Assembly (NCBI GenBank): GCA_916048095.2
Contig: OU696597.1
Span: forward strand, 6,126,485-6,190,484
Reading direction: 5' to 3'
Length of the DNA: 64,000 nucleotides
From: Sacculina carcini
Lineage: Eukaryota; Arthropoda; Thecostraca; Sacculinidae
Of the stretch, positions 22,209-33,588 are shown piece by piece; the first letter of the stretch is position 1, and every line of letters starts with the position of its first letter. The translations under genes and the position numbers were made by a program. The notes under the pieces were generated by a model. It saw nothing but the letters and a program-made list of their open reading frames with translations. It did no database searches and was not told the DNA's origin.

Positions 22209-22689
22209 ACGCGCGTATACTGCCAGATCATGTATAGAAATCGCTTGTGTCCCGGTTGTGTAGTTGTGCTGTTTAGCCAACTCGCATTGCTTGTGGTGTA
22301 TGGTGCCAACGACATGTGGTCGTGGGTATATAAACCGGGGTTACTAAGAATAGGGGCTTGGCTTGACTTGCGATGGGCGACTTGCGACTTGCGAGGTAGG
22401 ACTCACCACTCACTCAGGCAAGCAGTAGGGTATTATTTTCTGGACTTCATTAAGATTTAAGAATAGCTTCAAGGTAGTAGATTTGACTGGTTGCTGGAAA
22501 TATACAATTAAACTTCGACTGGGTGACTATTACTTGTTATCGCGGGACACAACATCAAGAGGAACTATCAAGACATCACGATTAGCCGAACAACGAAGAC
22601 CAAGATCAACATCTCAACATATTGCTGTCGTTACAGATGGCTGTCATCCCCCCGAGCCTCGGCTCAAATCTACGCACATGTAGTGATGT
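22209..22689. other. Non-coding DNA between LTR-2 and the hAT element
   Basis: Contains TATATAAA near 22327 and a short direct repeat around GACTTGCGA near 22368-22396. There is no coding signal I trust. It could be a solo LTR or leader of another element, but no partner copy is in the window. Confidence 0.5.
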
Positions 22690-22697
22690 GTTATTAC

Positions 22698-25159
22698 TAG
22701 GGTGACCTTTTGTTGCGCTAAAAATCAAGAAAAGTTGCGCTAAAAAATTCAAAAAGTTGCGCTAAAAATTCAAAAAGTTGCGCTAAAAAGTTGCACTAAT
22801 TTGATTTCGAAAACACCACTAAAAATGGTTGTGAATGTTCGAATAACGAATTGTTTGACAAATGTTTTAAGATTTTGAGTATGAACATTTTGGCATAAGT
22901 TCATGTTAACTTTAGCATTTTCAAATATTTTGTCATGAAATTTGTTTTTCTTTGAGCACGGACCCTAAAATATATGTATATTGATCGTGACGAAGTATTA
23001 TTCCGTTGTTGAACTTCAATGTCATTGTTTTTTTTAAATATCAATACATTTAGCGTCTAGAATCATTGTTTAGGTTAATCAAGCCACTAACGAATATCCC
23101 AAATTGATGCAAGAACCCTATGCTAGCGTTGTTGCTCTAAAGTTGGTATTCTGAATGCAATCTAGTTTGCTCCAGATTAATCAAAACCAGATACAACTGT
23201 ATAAAGAGTAAGAATAACTCAAAACACAAAATATATTTGTATGCGAATACATAATCAGTCACAAGAATTGTAATACATCCTCAAATAGGTCTCCACATTT
23301 TTTATCAAAGTTCCGGTCGTCTGCAAGCAGCTTGTTCAGCATGCTGAAGCACCTTTCAACTGAAGCAGATGTTGCCTGACAATGCTGCAGACTCACATAC
23401 AGCGCTGGTGAGATGTCAATGCGCTCGTACTTCAGAATCGCCTTCAGGTCTGTGTTTTTCTCGATCCTTTTGGTGAGATATTGTCTGAGATCACCATCTT
23501 CACCGAATTTCAACTTGGTCAAATCACTGAACGCTGTCTTTAATGTGTAATAGGGGCTTTCGACTCTGGGAAACAATTGAGCGAGCTCAACGTAATTCCG
23601 CTTGATCGCAGCCAGGTCTTCGATGATTGTTGCGTTCACAAGTGCCTCCTTGGCTCGAGACACCAAAAGACCTCCTTCGAAGCCAGAAACAATCTCTAAC
23701 CTCTGACAAATTTTCTGCGTAATAAAACGCCGCGTTCAACCAACTTGCCCATCTTGTGACAACAGGTTGCGGTGGACATCCTATGACATTGAACGCGTTT
23801 TGGCGACTCCGATTTTTCGTAGTAGCAACCTTCACTCGTGCGATGAGTGTGTCTACACTGGGAAACTTGGTTCGGAGCTTTTCAGCACAGTTGTGTAAAA
23901 GGTGTGCAACACAGGTGACATGAGAAAGGCGCGGGTAAAGCTTCTTCAGTGTGTTGCCTGCACTCACCATGTACCTGGCAGCATCTTGAATGAGCAGGAC
24001 AACCTTGCTTCGTTGAACGTCGACTCTTTTGACAGCGTCATCTATGTGCTCAATGGCCACTTGGCTGTTCACACTGGAGACGGATTTACAGTGAACCAAA
24101 TATGTTTTTGTAGGTTCAGAGACGTTGCCAACCAGGACACTGAAAAACTTGGTTCCGTTTACTTCTGATTCATCGGCCACGAAAAACATCTCCAAGCTCG
24201 ACAGTCTGACGATCATGTCCTGCAGTTCCTTGTCAGCCATCTCCATCACACGAGAACGACCTGCTTATTCAGATGGTGGACACTGCCCCATGAACTCAAA
24301 CAGCTCGCGCACCTTTTGATCGCGGAGTTTTTTCAGTGGTATATCGGCCGAGAGAAAGGCTCGTGTAACTCGATCAATAATATCATATCTGTGCTTCGGA
24401 ATGAATAACTGTTCATTCTGCGATGATTTATTGCTCATTTTCGCTTGATGCTTAGATGATCCTCTGTGCTTGTCCACTGAAGATTTCCTCTCTCCGTCTA
24501 CCGAACATACACAGAATTTGCAAAACAAATCTCCTTTGGGCGTAAGCTGGAATTCCTCGGGATACCTTTGCACAATGGCTTGGCATTTAGCTTTCTTGGA
24601 TGAAGCACACTTAGGCATTATGAAAAATCAACAGACACACCCACAAACTATCACCAGCGCACTAACCAACATTCAACTGTTGCCCTATCAACCAATTGTG
24701 AATTTTAGATGGACAAATGCACGTGCCTATGTTAATCAGAGCGCTGCTCTTTGTCGATGTGGGCGCACAAACGCGCACACATAATGCCTACCAACTCACA
24801 CGGGTACATCACACGCCTTTCAAACACATGTATTTAGCTTGCATTGAAAATGCGTCAATTTTATTTGTATTCAGCAGCTTCAAGAACTAAAAATTGTATT
24901 GGAAGTGTAAAAATTGATCATAAAGTTCAAAAACTTGTTCTCAAGCCAAAAAACTTGCCCTCAAAAACGAATAAATTGCAAAAGTTGTGCTAAAAACGAA
25001 AAGTTGCAAAAGTTGCGCTAAAAACCAAAAGTTGCAAAAAGTTGCATTTATAACTCACTCAATACTTACCTCAGATAAAAAATAAACGTATTTTTGGGCT
25101 TTTCAGGATGAGTAGAGTCTATGATAAAAAAGTTGCATTTACAACAAAAGGTCACCATA
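22698..25159 (-). mobile_element. hAT-1: hAT DNA transposon, complete ends, dead transposase
   Basis: The ends are inverted repeats: left TAGGGTGACCTTTTGTTG, and right (reverse complement) TATGGTGACCTTTTGTTG, one mismatch. An exact 8-bp duplication GTTATTAC flanks the element (22690-22697 and 25160-25167), the hAT hallmark. Subterminal copies of GTTGCGCTAAAAA occur several times near 22712-22790 and 24980-25030; such repeats usually bind the transposase. A single minus-strand transposase gene lies between. Confidence 0.95.
23259..24618 (-). pseudogene. hAT transposase with N-terminal zinc finger
   Basis: The enzyme would excise and reinsert the element. The N terminus has a C2H2 zinc finger (FCKFC to KHRGSSKH, about residues 31-57), similar to that of hAT-derived CGG-repeat-binding proteins. 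The middle has HVTCVAHLLHNCAEKL near 23880-23930 and TRWASWLNAAFYYA near 23720. The C terminus has the hAT dimerisation motif TSASVERCFSMLNKLL near 23345. One in-frame TAA (24262-24264) and one frameshift near 23650 inactivate it. The start at 24618 is the first methionine before the finger. Confidence 0.92.
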
Positions 25160-25167
25160 GTTATTAC

Positions 25168-25758
25168 CCCATCACAATGAGATTTTGATCGAAAGTAGAT
25201 CCATCAAAGTAGAAACAGGGAATTAAAATGTTTCTGTCTAAGCGAAACGAGCAATTTTCAGCCATATTAGCTGGAAAATTTCCTGAAATGTACTACAAAT
25301 TGATGGTATATTCGAGCAAATATGACACAATACTGCTCTACTCTGTGACAATCCAGGAAATTCTAGTAATTTGACCAAGTGCTCACTATCATATCTGTAT
25401 GCCTGTAGAGACAAACATGGTAAAAACAGGCTGAGACTAAAACATTCACACCTCATCCAGTAGATTAACCAGACTAGACATGAAACGGCTGCTGGGACGC
25501 TAGCTGGGACGTCGTGATGGCGGCGACGGTGGCGACGACGCAGCCAAAAACGGCGCTCTGCAGACAAATGTACTAATGTGGCGCAAGCGGAAAAGCGACA
25601 ATTGCAACATCAATCGATACAATTACGACCCGATGCAGTTGGGCGCAGAAAAAGTGGCTTAGCCTCAACAACAGAGCTGTTAGTACACTGTACACTGTTA
25701 ATTTACAGCAGAGCAGAGCAGTACACTGTTAATTTACAGCTCGCTGAAGCCGTCTTAT
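25168..25758. other. Non-coding DNA between hAT-1 and a MITE
   Basis: Contains a direct repeat of TACACTGTTAATTTACAGC near 25694-25742 and a GC-rich stretch near 25490-25560. A minus-strand open frame at 25238-25567 has low complexity and no recognisable motif; I do not call it. Confidence 0.5.
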
Positions 25759-25766
25759 GCTGCGAC

Positions 25767-25993
25767 CAGAGCCGTAGCAACCGCCCCCGTACCACCGGCC
25801 CGGGGGGGGGGGCGAATTTTGAGGGGCCCTGTTGCTTCAAGTATGATATTAAAATTTATCATATTTATTATGTATAGCCTTTACCTTTTTGCTCAGATGT
25901 TTTCACCTGAGCTTGTATCATGTGATTATGTCTAATAAATACAAGTGCTGCCTTCGGGGGGGGGGGGGGCCATAATTCCTCGCAACGGCTCTG
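25767..25993. mobile_element. hAT-type MITE, copy 1 (227 bp)
   Basis: Ends are inverted: CAGAGCCGTAGCAACC at the left, and CAGAGCCGTTGCGAGG as the reverse complement of the right. The 8-bp duplication GCTGCGAC is exact (25759-25766 and 25994-26001). Inside are a G-homopolymer near each end and AT-rich sequence. A second copy of the family is at 42846-43091. Confidence 0.92.
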
Positions 25994-26027
25994 GCTGCGA
26001 CTGTAATAAGTTTGCTTAAACCATTAA

Positions 26028-26401
26028 TGCCGAGTGGCAACAAATGTTGCCAGCGAGAAAATGCGTCCTGGGTACAGTATGTTATTTGCGAAAGCTACAA
26101 ATAAGTATTTGTTTTCTCAAGGGGAATGTTGGAAACACAGCAAGGTAGTAAAGGTCACATTCAGAACTGTACAGTTTTTACAAACACGGTTTAAGTCAGT
26201 CGCCGTCAGAAGTGGCTGAAAATAGGGTTACAAAAAGACACGTCATTCATATTTAATCATCATATTGCTGATATGTTTTTATATGGTATTATAGAGAAAA
26301 GAAATGCCATTCTAAAAATATAATTATTTTAATTGTATCGCGCTTCTGTAGGAAATTATTCGAGTGGGAAGTTGAGTGGCAGCAAATGTTGCCATTCGGC
26401 G
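26028..26401. mobile_element. Candidate TIR element built on a GGCAACAAATGTTGCC motif
   Basis: Left arm 26028-26052 and right arm 26374-26401 both carry the near-palindrome GGCAACAAATGTTGCC (GGCAGCAAATGTTGCC at the right). They can be read as inverted repeats about 25 bp long. No clear target duplication was found, so the limits are uncertain. There is no coding region. Confidence 0.45.
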
Positions 26402-26559
26402 CTGGCGTGTGTAAAATTTACTGCGATCCGCTGTTTCTTCATTTGTTGATTTTCAAGTTGGTGATTTTTTAATAAAAACGATTTATTGAGTATTTAGAGC
26501 TAGATAAAAAATTAGAATAAAACTATTTAAATTGTGATAAACTTATACACATCATGTGA

Positions 26560-26990
26560 GTATTCCGATGATTCATTGAGATATTATGCAGTATTAATCT
26601 ATCTATATAGATCTTTCATTGATGAAGCATCTGCCACCCTATTAGTAAATTCATACATCTTCTCAAAAATTGATTACTGCAACTCTCTCTTTTTTCACCT
26701 TCCGTTTAAATCTGTCCGCCAACTTCAATCTGTGATTAATTTAGCATGTCGATTTGTTTTGCTGACTTCCTCCTAAAACTCCTACATCATCCCACCTCCG
26801 ACAGCTTGGCTGGCTTACTGCTCTTTCACAAATTCGATTCAAAATTTGCTGTTTGACATTCAAATTGATTCATTCTCCATCTTCACCATTGTATCTTCGT
26901 TCTCTTCTCATACCTAGCGTTCGCTCTGATAGTCGCCATCATAAGCCTTTAGTTAGTTCATTTATCTCCCTGGTCGTCCAAATCCTTTAC
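26560..26990 (+). pseudogene. CR1/L2-like LINE fragment, RT C-terminal end
   Basis: Reads YIFSKIDYCNSLFFHLP near 26656, QLQSVINLACRFV near 26724, and after a stop at 26774-26776 in another frame QLGWLTALSQIRFKI near 26803 and LYLRSLLIPSVRS near 26891. This is the conserved region after the RT active site of CR1/L2 LINEs. The 5' part and the tail are missing. It is not a copy of nonLTR-2, whose matching region differs in sequence. Confidence 0.85.
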
Positions 26991-26993
26991 ATT

Positions 26994-27356
26994 TTATGCT
27001 CCTGGTATATATATCCAAAACAATTTGTAGCCGACTGTTCTTTTTAATATTTTCACTCGCGCCGTGCGAATGTTCCAATACGGGTCAAAGTACTGTTCAA
27101 AGGACATGAGCTTTTCGAGTTTCTTGGCCAGTTTTCTGAATACGACGTTGGTCACCGGTTCTTTGGTCTCCGCAAAAAGTATCCAAATCCGTTGTTCTAG
27201 TGGCTTGCCGCATATTGTAGGATAATTTGTGACAAAACTCACACCGTGCTGCTTCAGCGGTAGAATCCTCTCGGTCGTTTCGACTTGATCCGGTTGAGGC
27301 ATACTAACACATGCCATGTTTAAACTTGGGACTTGCGACATGAGGTCTTGAGACAT
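26994..27356 (-). CDS. Unrecognised ORF, 120 residues
   Basis: I do not recognise this protein. It starts MSQDLMSQVPSLNM and has a balanced composition, including a charged stretch (FRKLAKKLEKLMSFEQYF). No signal peptide, membrane segment or zinc site is seen. It overlaps the end of the LINE fragment on the other strand by a few bases. It could be an exon, a decayed element protein or chance; no splice sites were established. Low confidence. Confidence 0.25.
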   Translation of the reverse strand: MSQDLMSQVPSLNMACVSMPQPDQVETTERILPLKQHGVSFVTNYPTICGKPLEQRIWILFAETKEPVTNVVFRKLAKKLEKLMSFEQYFDPYWNIRTARVKILKRTVGYKLFWIYIPGA

Positions 27357-27360
27357 GTTG

Positions 27361-28357
27361 AGACGAAAATTTCACAAGTAGAAAGGCGTACACGTCAGCT
27401 CACAACCACAGCTCTCGTTCAACTGACTGTCGTCGCTAACCGCTAGTTTATGCTAATGATATGATATTGATATGCATTGATAACTACATTCTCAACAGAA
27501 ACCACACACGAACTAAGTGCTCAAGTTAACACAATCAGAAATTAGCGCTGCTTCCACGCGTGAACAATGTTGCATCCGTGAAGCGATGAAATACATGGAA
27601 TCAGCTTGAGTAATCAGCATGAAATACATTGGTACCGTGGTGTTGATGTGCATCGATATTTTGTATTTCATAAACAACCATAATTCAGAATGAGCAAATA
27701 CGTGTAACAATTTAACGCAGAATATCATGAATGTGAAGACATTTGAACATTTGAATGTTCTCGATCTGACAACGCAGTATTTACACACACTATAATAGTT
27801 AAATTGAAAAATAAGCGTGATATAAGGGAAAATGGCAGTGTGCCAAATATTAGCGACAATGGTGAGACGGGTGATTTATCACTGCAAATGCTCAAATCGA
27901 GAATTAAAGAAAGCACATGATTTGCGTAATGGAGAGTACAAATGTCACTCGTCCAAATAGTTCGGCTTGCCGAGCAGTTGCATCAGATTTTCCGACATGT
28001 AGAACGGATGCTCTGCGGAGCCGTCATTTGTCTCAATATCCTCAACTGCAACACAATCATACACGTATGTTCACCTACGAAATTCCTCCTTGAATTAATA
28101 ACAATGCACTTAATCATACGAAAAAATACGGTATGCAGAAAATACCTAACGCAGAATATATTAAAAACATAAGCATATATTAAAAATATACACCATATTA
28201 AATAGCTTACGTTATACATTCAAAAGAATGTCGCATCGTATTTCAAAGTTGTCCACTTCAAACATACAGGGAGCAACTCCACTTATCGTTATCTTATTCA
28301 CACTGCATAACGCATGGTGTGAAAATCAGTGGTACAAAGCATTATCGACGAAGCTAA
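27361..28357. other. AT-rich non-coding DNA
   Basis: No coding signal, RNA gene or repeat end recognised. Short open frames are AT-rich and without motifs. Confidence 0.6.
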
Positions 28358-28519
28358 GGATATTACGCCTACAGACCATTACGCCTACGCTTTAGTCCCG
28401 ACTGTCTTTATCTTTCATAACTGACCCAGCCTAACTAACCAAACATAACCCAACCTTACCTAACCTGACAAGAAAGATGAAACAGAGCGTAGGCGTAATG
28501 GTGTGTGTGCGTAAAATCC
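28358..28519. mobile_element. Candidate MITE with 34-bp inverted arms
   Basis: The left arm 28358-28391 and the reverse complement of 28486-28519 share ACCATTACGCCTACGCT exactly and most other positions. The middle has a further inverted pair (GTCTTTATCTTTC / GAAAGAT) and the arthropod-like tract CCTAACTAACC...CCTAACC near 28431-28466. No target duplication was found. Confidence 0.6.
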
Positions 28520-29176
28520 TGGTTGCCCATATGAAGATGCGTCAGACTTGGTACAAAAACTCTTGAAACCACTACTTGCTAAATGGTAGACATTTTGTTG
28601 AAACGGTTCTCGAGCTTCAGTGTTCTTGTAGTTATTATATTTTTACATATATTGAGCCGTATTTACAGCTCTATTTTGCCTGCGCACCGGTGTGAATGTT
28701 TGAACACCTGACAATGTCGTTGATAAACACTATTACACAGTAAGTGTCCAACTTACGAACAAAATGGTCACCGAGAGACTGTTCGTGTAAGTGCGTTTGT
28801 TCATAATGTCCATTTTACCTGTGATGTTATAGCCTGACATTTCTTGACACTTGCACTGGCTTCACCGTATATCTTTCGCTTCACTCCCGACATTATGATG
28901 AAGTGATGCACACAGGTAAAGCACAACAATTGCCGGTACACGAGCACACAGTAAACAGATGCTATTGCTACATATGATGCTATCCCAACACCCGTATTTC
29001 ACGTCCTCTACAATGTCCTTGTTGTTTTTGGTGGTCATTTTGATGTTTGGATTGGAGCGGACGCTGCTTAATCGTTGGTCTGTGGCTTGTTGCTGCTGCT
29101 TTTTGCGTCCTTGGACTCGTTGCGGTGTAATTGCGTCATTCGTGCGGTGTTGCGGACATTTCGAGTAATACGAACG
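28520..29176. other. Non-coding DNA upstream of nonLTR-2 ORF1
   Basis: Probably includes the nonLTR-2 5' leader, but the element's 5' boundary cannot be fixed from one copy. No coding signal. Confidence 0.5.
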
Positions 29177-30301
29177 ATGTCATGCGGCGATCAGGACAAA
29201 TGCTACGTCTGCAAGTCCTCTAGTGGCGACTCCTCGAAGTGGATCGGTTGTTCCCTTTGCGACGGCTGGGCCCACATAAAATGCGCATCCCTTGTGGGCA
29301 TCCGGGCTGAGATGATCAAACAGGTAAATTGGGTCTGCTCGCCATGCCTGACAAAGGCTAAATTCGCCCTTAACCTTTCCGACAGCGTGTCCAGTATCCG
29401 AGACCGTCTTGCGGGAGTTGAGTCGACACTCAACTCGATTCACTCATCATCTCGGCCATTTGCACCACTAGCGACAGAAAATCAACCAGCGAGACCCACT
29501 CACACCGTGGTTCTAAAATCCCGTGATAAATCGCCGGTCTGTCCGCGCAAGGTTGCCTCCGCTTTGTGCGATATTCCGATCAAGTCGTCCCGGCGTGCGG
29601 CCAATGGTGGCTTCTTCCTTCGTTGCTCCTCGTCTAGCGATGCGGCGCGTGCCCTTCACTGCGTACGTGAGGCCATTCCGCAGGTCGACGCTCATCTGCC
29701 CAGGGTTGCGCCACTTCGTCCCAAGGTTACGGTAGCGAACATCCCTATGGGGTTGGAGCCATCTACGTTTGTCGATCACCTTCGCCATAAAAACACTGCC
29801 CTTGCTGGGATACCCGATAGTGATTTGCGTCTCCTTTTTTTCACTGGCGTTAGGCACAACTCCCAACATGCGGTTCTGTCGGTGACTCCGTCGGCTCGCG
29901 CTGCCCTTACGTCCGTTGGTGACAGACTCTTCGTTGAGTTGTGTTCGTGTCGCGTGTATGATCGCTTTTGGGTGGCCCGGTGTGCCCGCTGTGCTGGACT
30001 AGGCCACAATGAGGCCAAATGTTCGCCAGCGGAAATTTGCGGCTATTGCGCTGGCTCTCATCGCTCTATCAACTGCGACCGCACAGCGCCGCCGAAGTGC
30101 AATAACTGCGCAGTCTCGTCTCGCCCCCACTCGCACTCATCGTTTCTCTCGTCGTGTCCTTCGTTTGTCTCTGTTCGCGAATCTATTCGTTTGCGCACTG
30201 CCACTTCTGATGACCTCCTGTTCCATCCCTCCACTGTGGCTTCCTCCTCTCCACCTTCCTCTTTTCCTTCTTCATCGTCCTCGCTTCAATCGTCCGCCTG
30301 A
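29177..30301 (+). CDS. nonLTR-2 ORF1: PHD finger plus zinc-knuckle protein
   Basis: 374 residues. The N terminus is a PHD-type Cys4-His-Cys3 finger (CYVC, CSLCDGWAHIKC, CSPC; residues about 9-56). A short coiled-coil-like segment follows (SSIRDRLAGVESTLNSI). The C-terminal half has knuckles RCARCAGLGHNEAKC and CGYCAGSHRSINC near residues 275-305, then a Ser/Pro-rich tail. PHD fingers occur in ORF1 of several CR1/L2 elements and may direct chromatin targeting (inference). The start at 29177 is the first methionine before the finger. The stop is TGA 30299-30301, followed by CTA and then open frame into ORF2. Confidence 0.85.
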   Translation: MSCGDQDKCYVCKSSSGDSSKWIGCSLCDGWAHIKCASLVGIRAEMIKQVNWVCSPCLTKAKFALNLSDSVSSIRDRLAGVESTLNSIHSSSRPFAPLATENQPARPTHTVVLKSRDKSPVCPRKVASALCDIPIKSSRRAANGGFFLRCSSSSDAARALHCVREAIPQVDAHLPRVAPLRPKVTVANIPMGLEPSTFVDHLRHKNTALAGIPDSDLRLLFFTGVRHNSQHAVLSVTPSARAALTSVGDRLFVELCSCRVYDRFWVARCARCAGLGHNEAKCSPAEICGYCAGSHRSINCDRTAPPKCNNCAVSSRPHSHSSFLSSCPSFVSVRESIRLRTATSDDLLFHPSTVASSSPPSSFPSSSSSLQSSA

Positions 30302-32996
30302 CTACCTTCCCTTCCATCCGCACCGTCGTCCCGTTCCTCTGCCCCATCGCCTTCCTTTCACCATTCTTCCAACTCCTCACCTGATGTTCAACCTGGTGCT
30401 TCTTCATGCTCTTCTTCATCTTTTTCTATCGGTTTCCTTAACATAAGATCTTGTCGAAACAAATTCACCTACCTTAACCACCTTCTCTGCTTTCATGTCC
30501 TTTCAATACTCTGCCTAGCCGAAACCTGGCTATTTGAGTCTGATATTCCATCTTTCATGGCTAACCTTCCTTCTAACTTTTATTTTCTTCAAAAATCTCG
30601 TTCTGATTCTAAGTTCTCTGGTGGTGGAGTGGGTTGCATCTTTTCCAAATCTCTTCCAATATCTCTCTTATCTGATCCCATTCCTCCTCCTTCTTCTTTC
30701 GAATTTCTTCCACTCTGTATGTCATCAAGTCGCTCCTCTCATAAATTCTGTATTCTCGTTATCTACCGGCATAATCACCCCCGGTCTACTCCTCTCTTCT
30801 TCTCTGAATTCTCCTCGCTCCTTGACGCTATAGTTTTTTCTTTCTCCAGCCGTTTCATTATCCTTGGTGACTTTAACTTTTGGGTTGACTGTCCCTCTCG
30901 CTCCTCCTTCGCATCGACTTTCATTTCTATTCTTGATTCTCATGGTCTAGTCTCCCCTGTTTCCTCTCCCACTCACACATCGGGTCATTCTCTTGATCTA
31001 GTCCTTTTCCCTTCTCCAGTTCTTTCTTCTGATGTACCGCCATCCGAAGTCATTGTTCTTCCTCCTGATCCTCTCTTCTCTGACCACAGTCATATCCTTA
31101 CCTCATTGCCGGCGTATAAATCCTCTAATCCTCCACCAGCATTCACCCTTTTCAGAAATTTTAGGAATTTTAATCCTCTTACGTTTGACAATCTTCTATC
31201 TAACCATTTCCCTTTGAATGTTCTTCACTCACTCCCTCCGTCTTCAATTTATCCCTTCTTATACTCCACTTTGTCTGATATCAATAACCCCATTTTTCCT
31301 CTCTCGTTTCGCTCTCACCGTCCTCGTGTTTCTCCTTGGAGCTGTCCCTCTCTTACTTGTCTTAAGCGCCGTCTCCGTGCTTTGGAGCGTATCTGGCGAC
31401 GCACTCGGCTCGCGGATGACTGGTCGGCCTTTTGCTCTGCTCGTTGTAACTATATTTCCTCCTTATCCTCTGCTAGGCAAGCTTACTACTCCTCACGCCT
31501 TTCCTCTCTATCTCGCTCTCCCAAAACCCTCTGGAATATACTCAACTCTCTTTGCGGTCTCCGTCCTCCCTCTGCTAGTTCTTCTCTCACTGCTGACGAA
31601 CTCTCTTCCTACTTCGTGAACAAAATTGAATCTGCGCAATCTAAAATCCCTCTCGTGAATGTCCCTCTCTCTCGTACTACATCCCACTGCCAGCTCTCGT
31701 CTTTTTCTCAACTGGTCCTCTCCGATTTCCTTTCTCTTCTGTCCACATGTAAATTCGTTTCCTCTCCTGCTGATCCCATTAATTTCCGAGTTATTGTTCC
31801 ATCCTTCAACTCCTTGATTCCTTACCTAATTCACTTAGTCAACTCCTCTTCCTTGCACGGTGATTTTCTTGCCGACAAGCACGCCCATGTACATCCTATC
31901 CTCAAAAAACTTTCTCTCGATCCTTCTTTATGTAGTAACTATCGTCCTATCTCCCTCTTCAGCTTTTCCTCCAAACTCCTCGAATCTGCAATTTTCTCTC
32001 AGTTATCGCCTTATGTCTGCAATGCTCTTGACTCTCACCAATCCGGTTTCCGCCCTGGTCATTCTACTGAATCCGTTCTCATTTCTGTCTCCCAAGGTAT
32101 TCTTTCCTCCTTCTCTTATCGTCATTCTGTTCTTCTAGTTCTACTTGATATGAGCTCTACCTTTGACTTGGTTGATCATTCTATTCTCATCGATGACCTC
32201 CTCCATCTCGGTGTCTCGCATTCCGCTCTCTCACTACTTCGTTCTCACTTGCATGGTCGCACTTTTTCTGTTAAGTTCAATTCCTCCGTTTCTACTGTGC
32301 TCCCTCTTAAGTCCGGTGTTCCTCAAGGCTCTATTCTTGGTCCTCTCCTTTTCAATGTCTACATGTCTTCTCTTTGTCCCATCCTTAGGCGCTACTCCAT
32401 TCCTTTCCATATTTATGCAGACGATATCCAATTCTATCTCCCTTGCTCTCTGTCGCATCCTAATTTCTTGTCTGACATACTTTCTGCTATCTCCATCTGG
32501 ACCTCCTCACGTCGCCTCCTCTTGAACACTTCTAAATCTGAATTTATCGCTCTTCATCCTCCTCGTATTGCTCCTCCTTTCCTCCCCTTGTCTCTTTCAG
32601 TGACTGTTAAAAATCTCGGTGTTATTTTTGACTCTTCCCTTTCCTTCTCAACCAATATCCTTTCTACAGCTCGCACTTGTCGCTTGATTCTTCGCTCGCT
32701 TGATCCCATCCGTCCCTGTCTCGATCAGCCCTCTGCAATCAAGCTTATTCATTCTCTTATCTTCTCCAGACTCGACTATTGCAGCTCACTCCACTTCAGC
32801 TGTCCTAATTATTCTTTAAAAATTCTTCAGCGCGTAATAAATCAGTCCTGCGTTTTGTTTTGCATCCTATCTTCTGTCGCCATACTTCTCCTTTTCTGTT
32901 TTTAATTCCGTTGGCTTCCTATTAAATCGCGCATTCACTTAAAAATTTGCTGCATAATATTCAAACTCTTACATGCTCCTAATCAACCTTTATATC

Positions 32997-33350
32997 TGTA
33001 GTGTCGTGTAGAGTGTGTGTGTGTGAGTGTGCGTGTGTGAGTGACGTCACACAGGCAACCGATGTTAACTGTGAACGTAGTCACGTGAATAGTGAACTCC
33101 CTCTCTCTGTCTTCTCTTTCCTCAGTGAACAAGTGACCTGAGTGTTTCGCGGGGAGGTCAGTCGGTGGATTCACGGTGTGCGTAGTGTTGTGTGCTCGTC
33201 CTGGTTATGTGGTAATCGCACTCTGTACAAGTGCCGATTAGTGATAATTGCTGATAGTGTTGGGTTGTTTTATAGCTGTTGTTAGTCGCACATTCATTCG
33301 AGTGTCGACTCGTTATAGAATTGTTTTGTTGTTAATATATGTACACTACA
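32997..33350 (+). repeat. LTR-4 left LTR, inverted relative to the interior
   Basis: Reads TGTAGTGTCG to ACACTACA on the plus strand and is followed by TATATATTT, the same leader that precedes the primer site at the right end. It is therefore LTR plus leader, ending at the first base of the primer site. Confidence 0.92.
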
Positions 33351-33588
33351 TATATATTTACCGATATTTACCGACCGATATACTGCCCGAAGTCCCGATA
33401 GCGTCCGCTGCAGTCGCCTCGGAGCCAGTCGCTCGTGCGGCGGCCTCATCAACTTCGTCTTCCTGATTCTCAGGCGAGACATTTGAAGAACCCGTAGCGA
33501 CTTCCTGTTCAGCAGTCGTTTGGGTTGGTATAGTAAATGGAAGAACGGAATCCCTCGGATCTTGATAGATTGATTCAGACGAGCCCGA

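Noticed and set aside
25238-25567. Minus-strand frame of 109 residues
   Set aside because: The Arg/His-rich start comes from a GC-rich repeat and the rest has no motif or start context. Treated as non-coding.
30183-32458. Charged minus-strand frames opposite nonLTR-2
   Set aside because: They are shadows of the pyrimidine-rich coding strand of ORF1 and ORF2.
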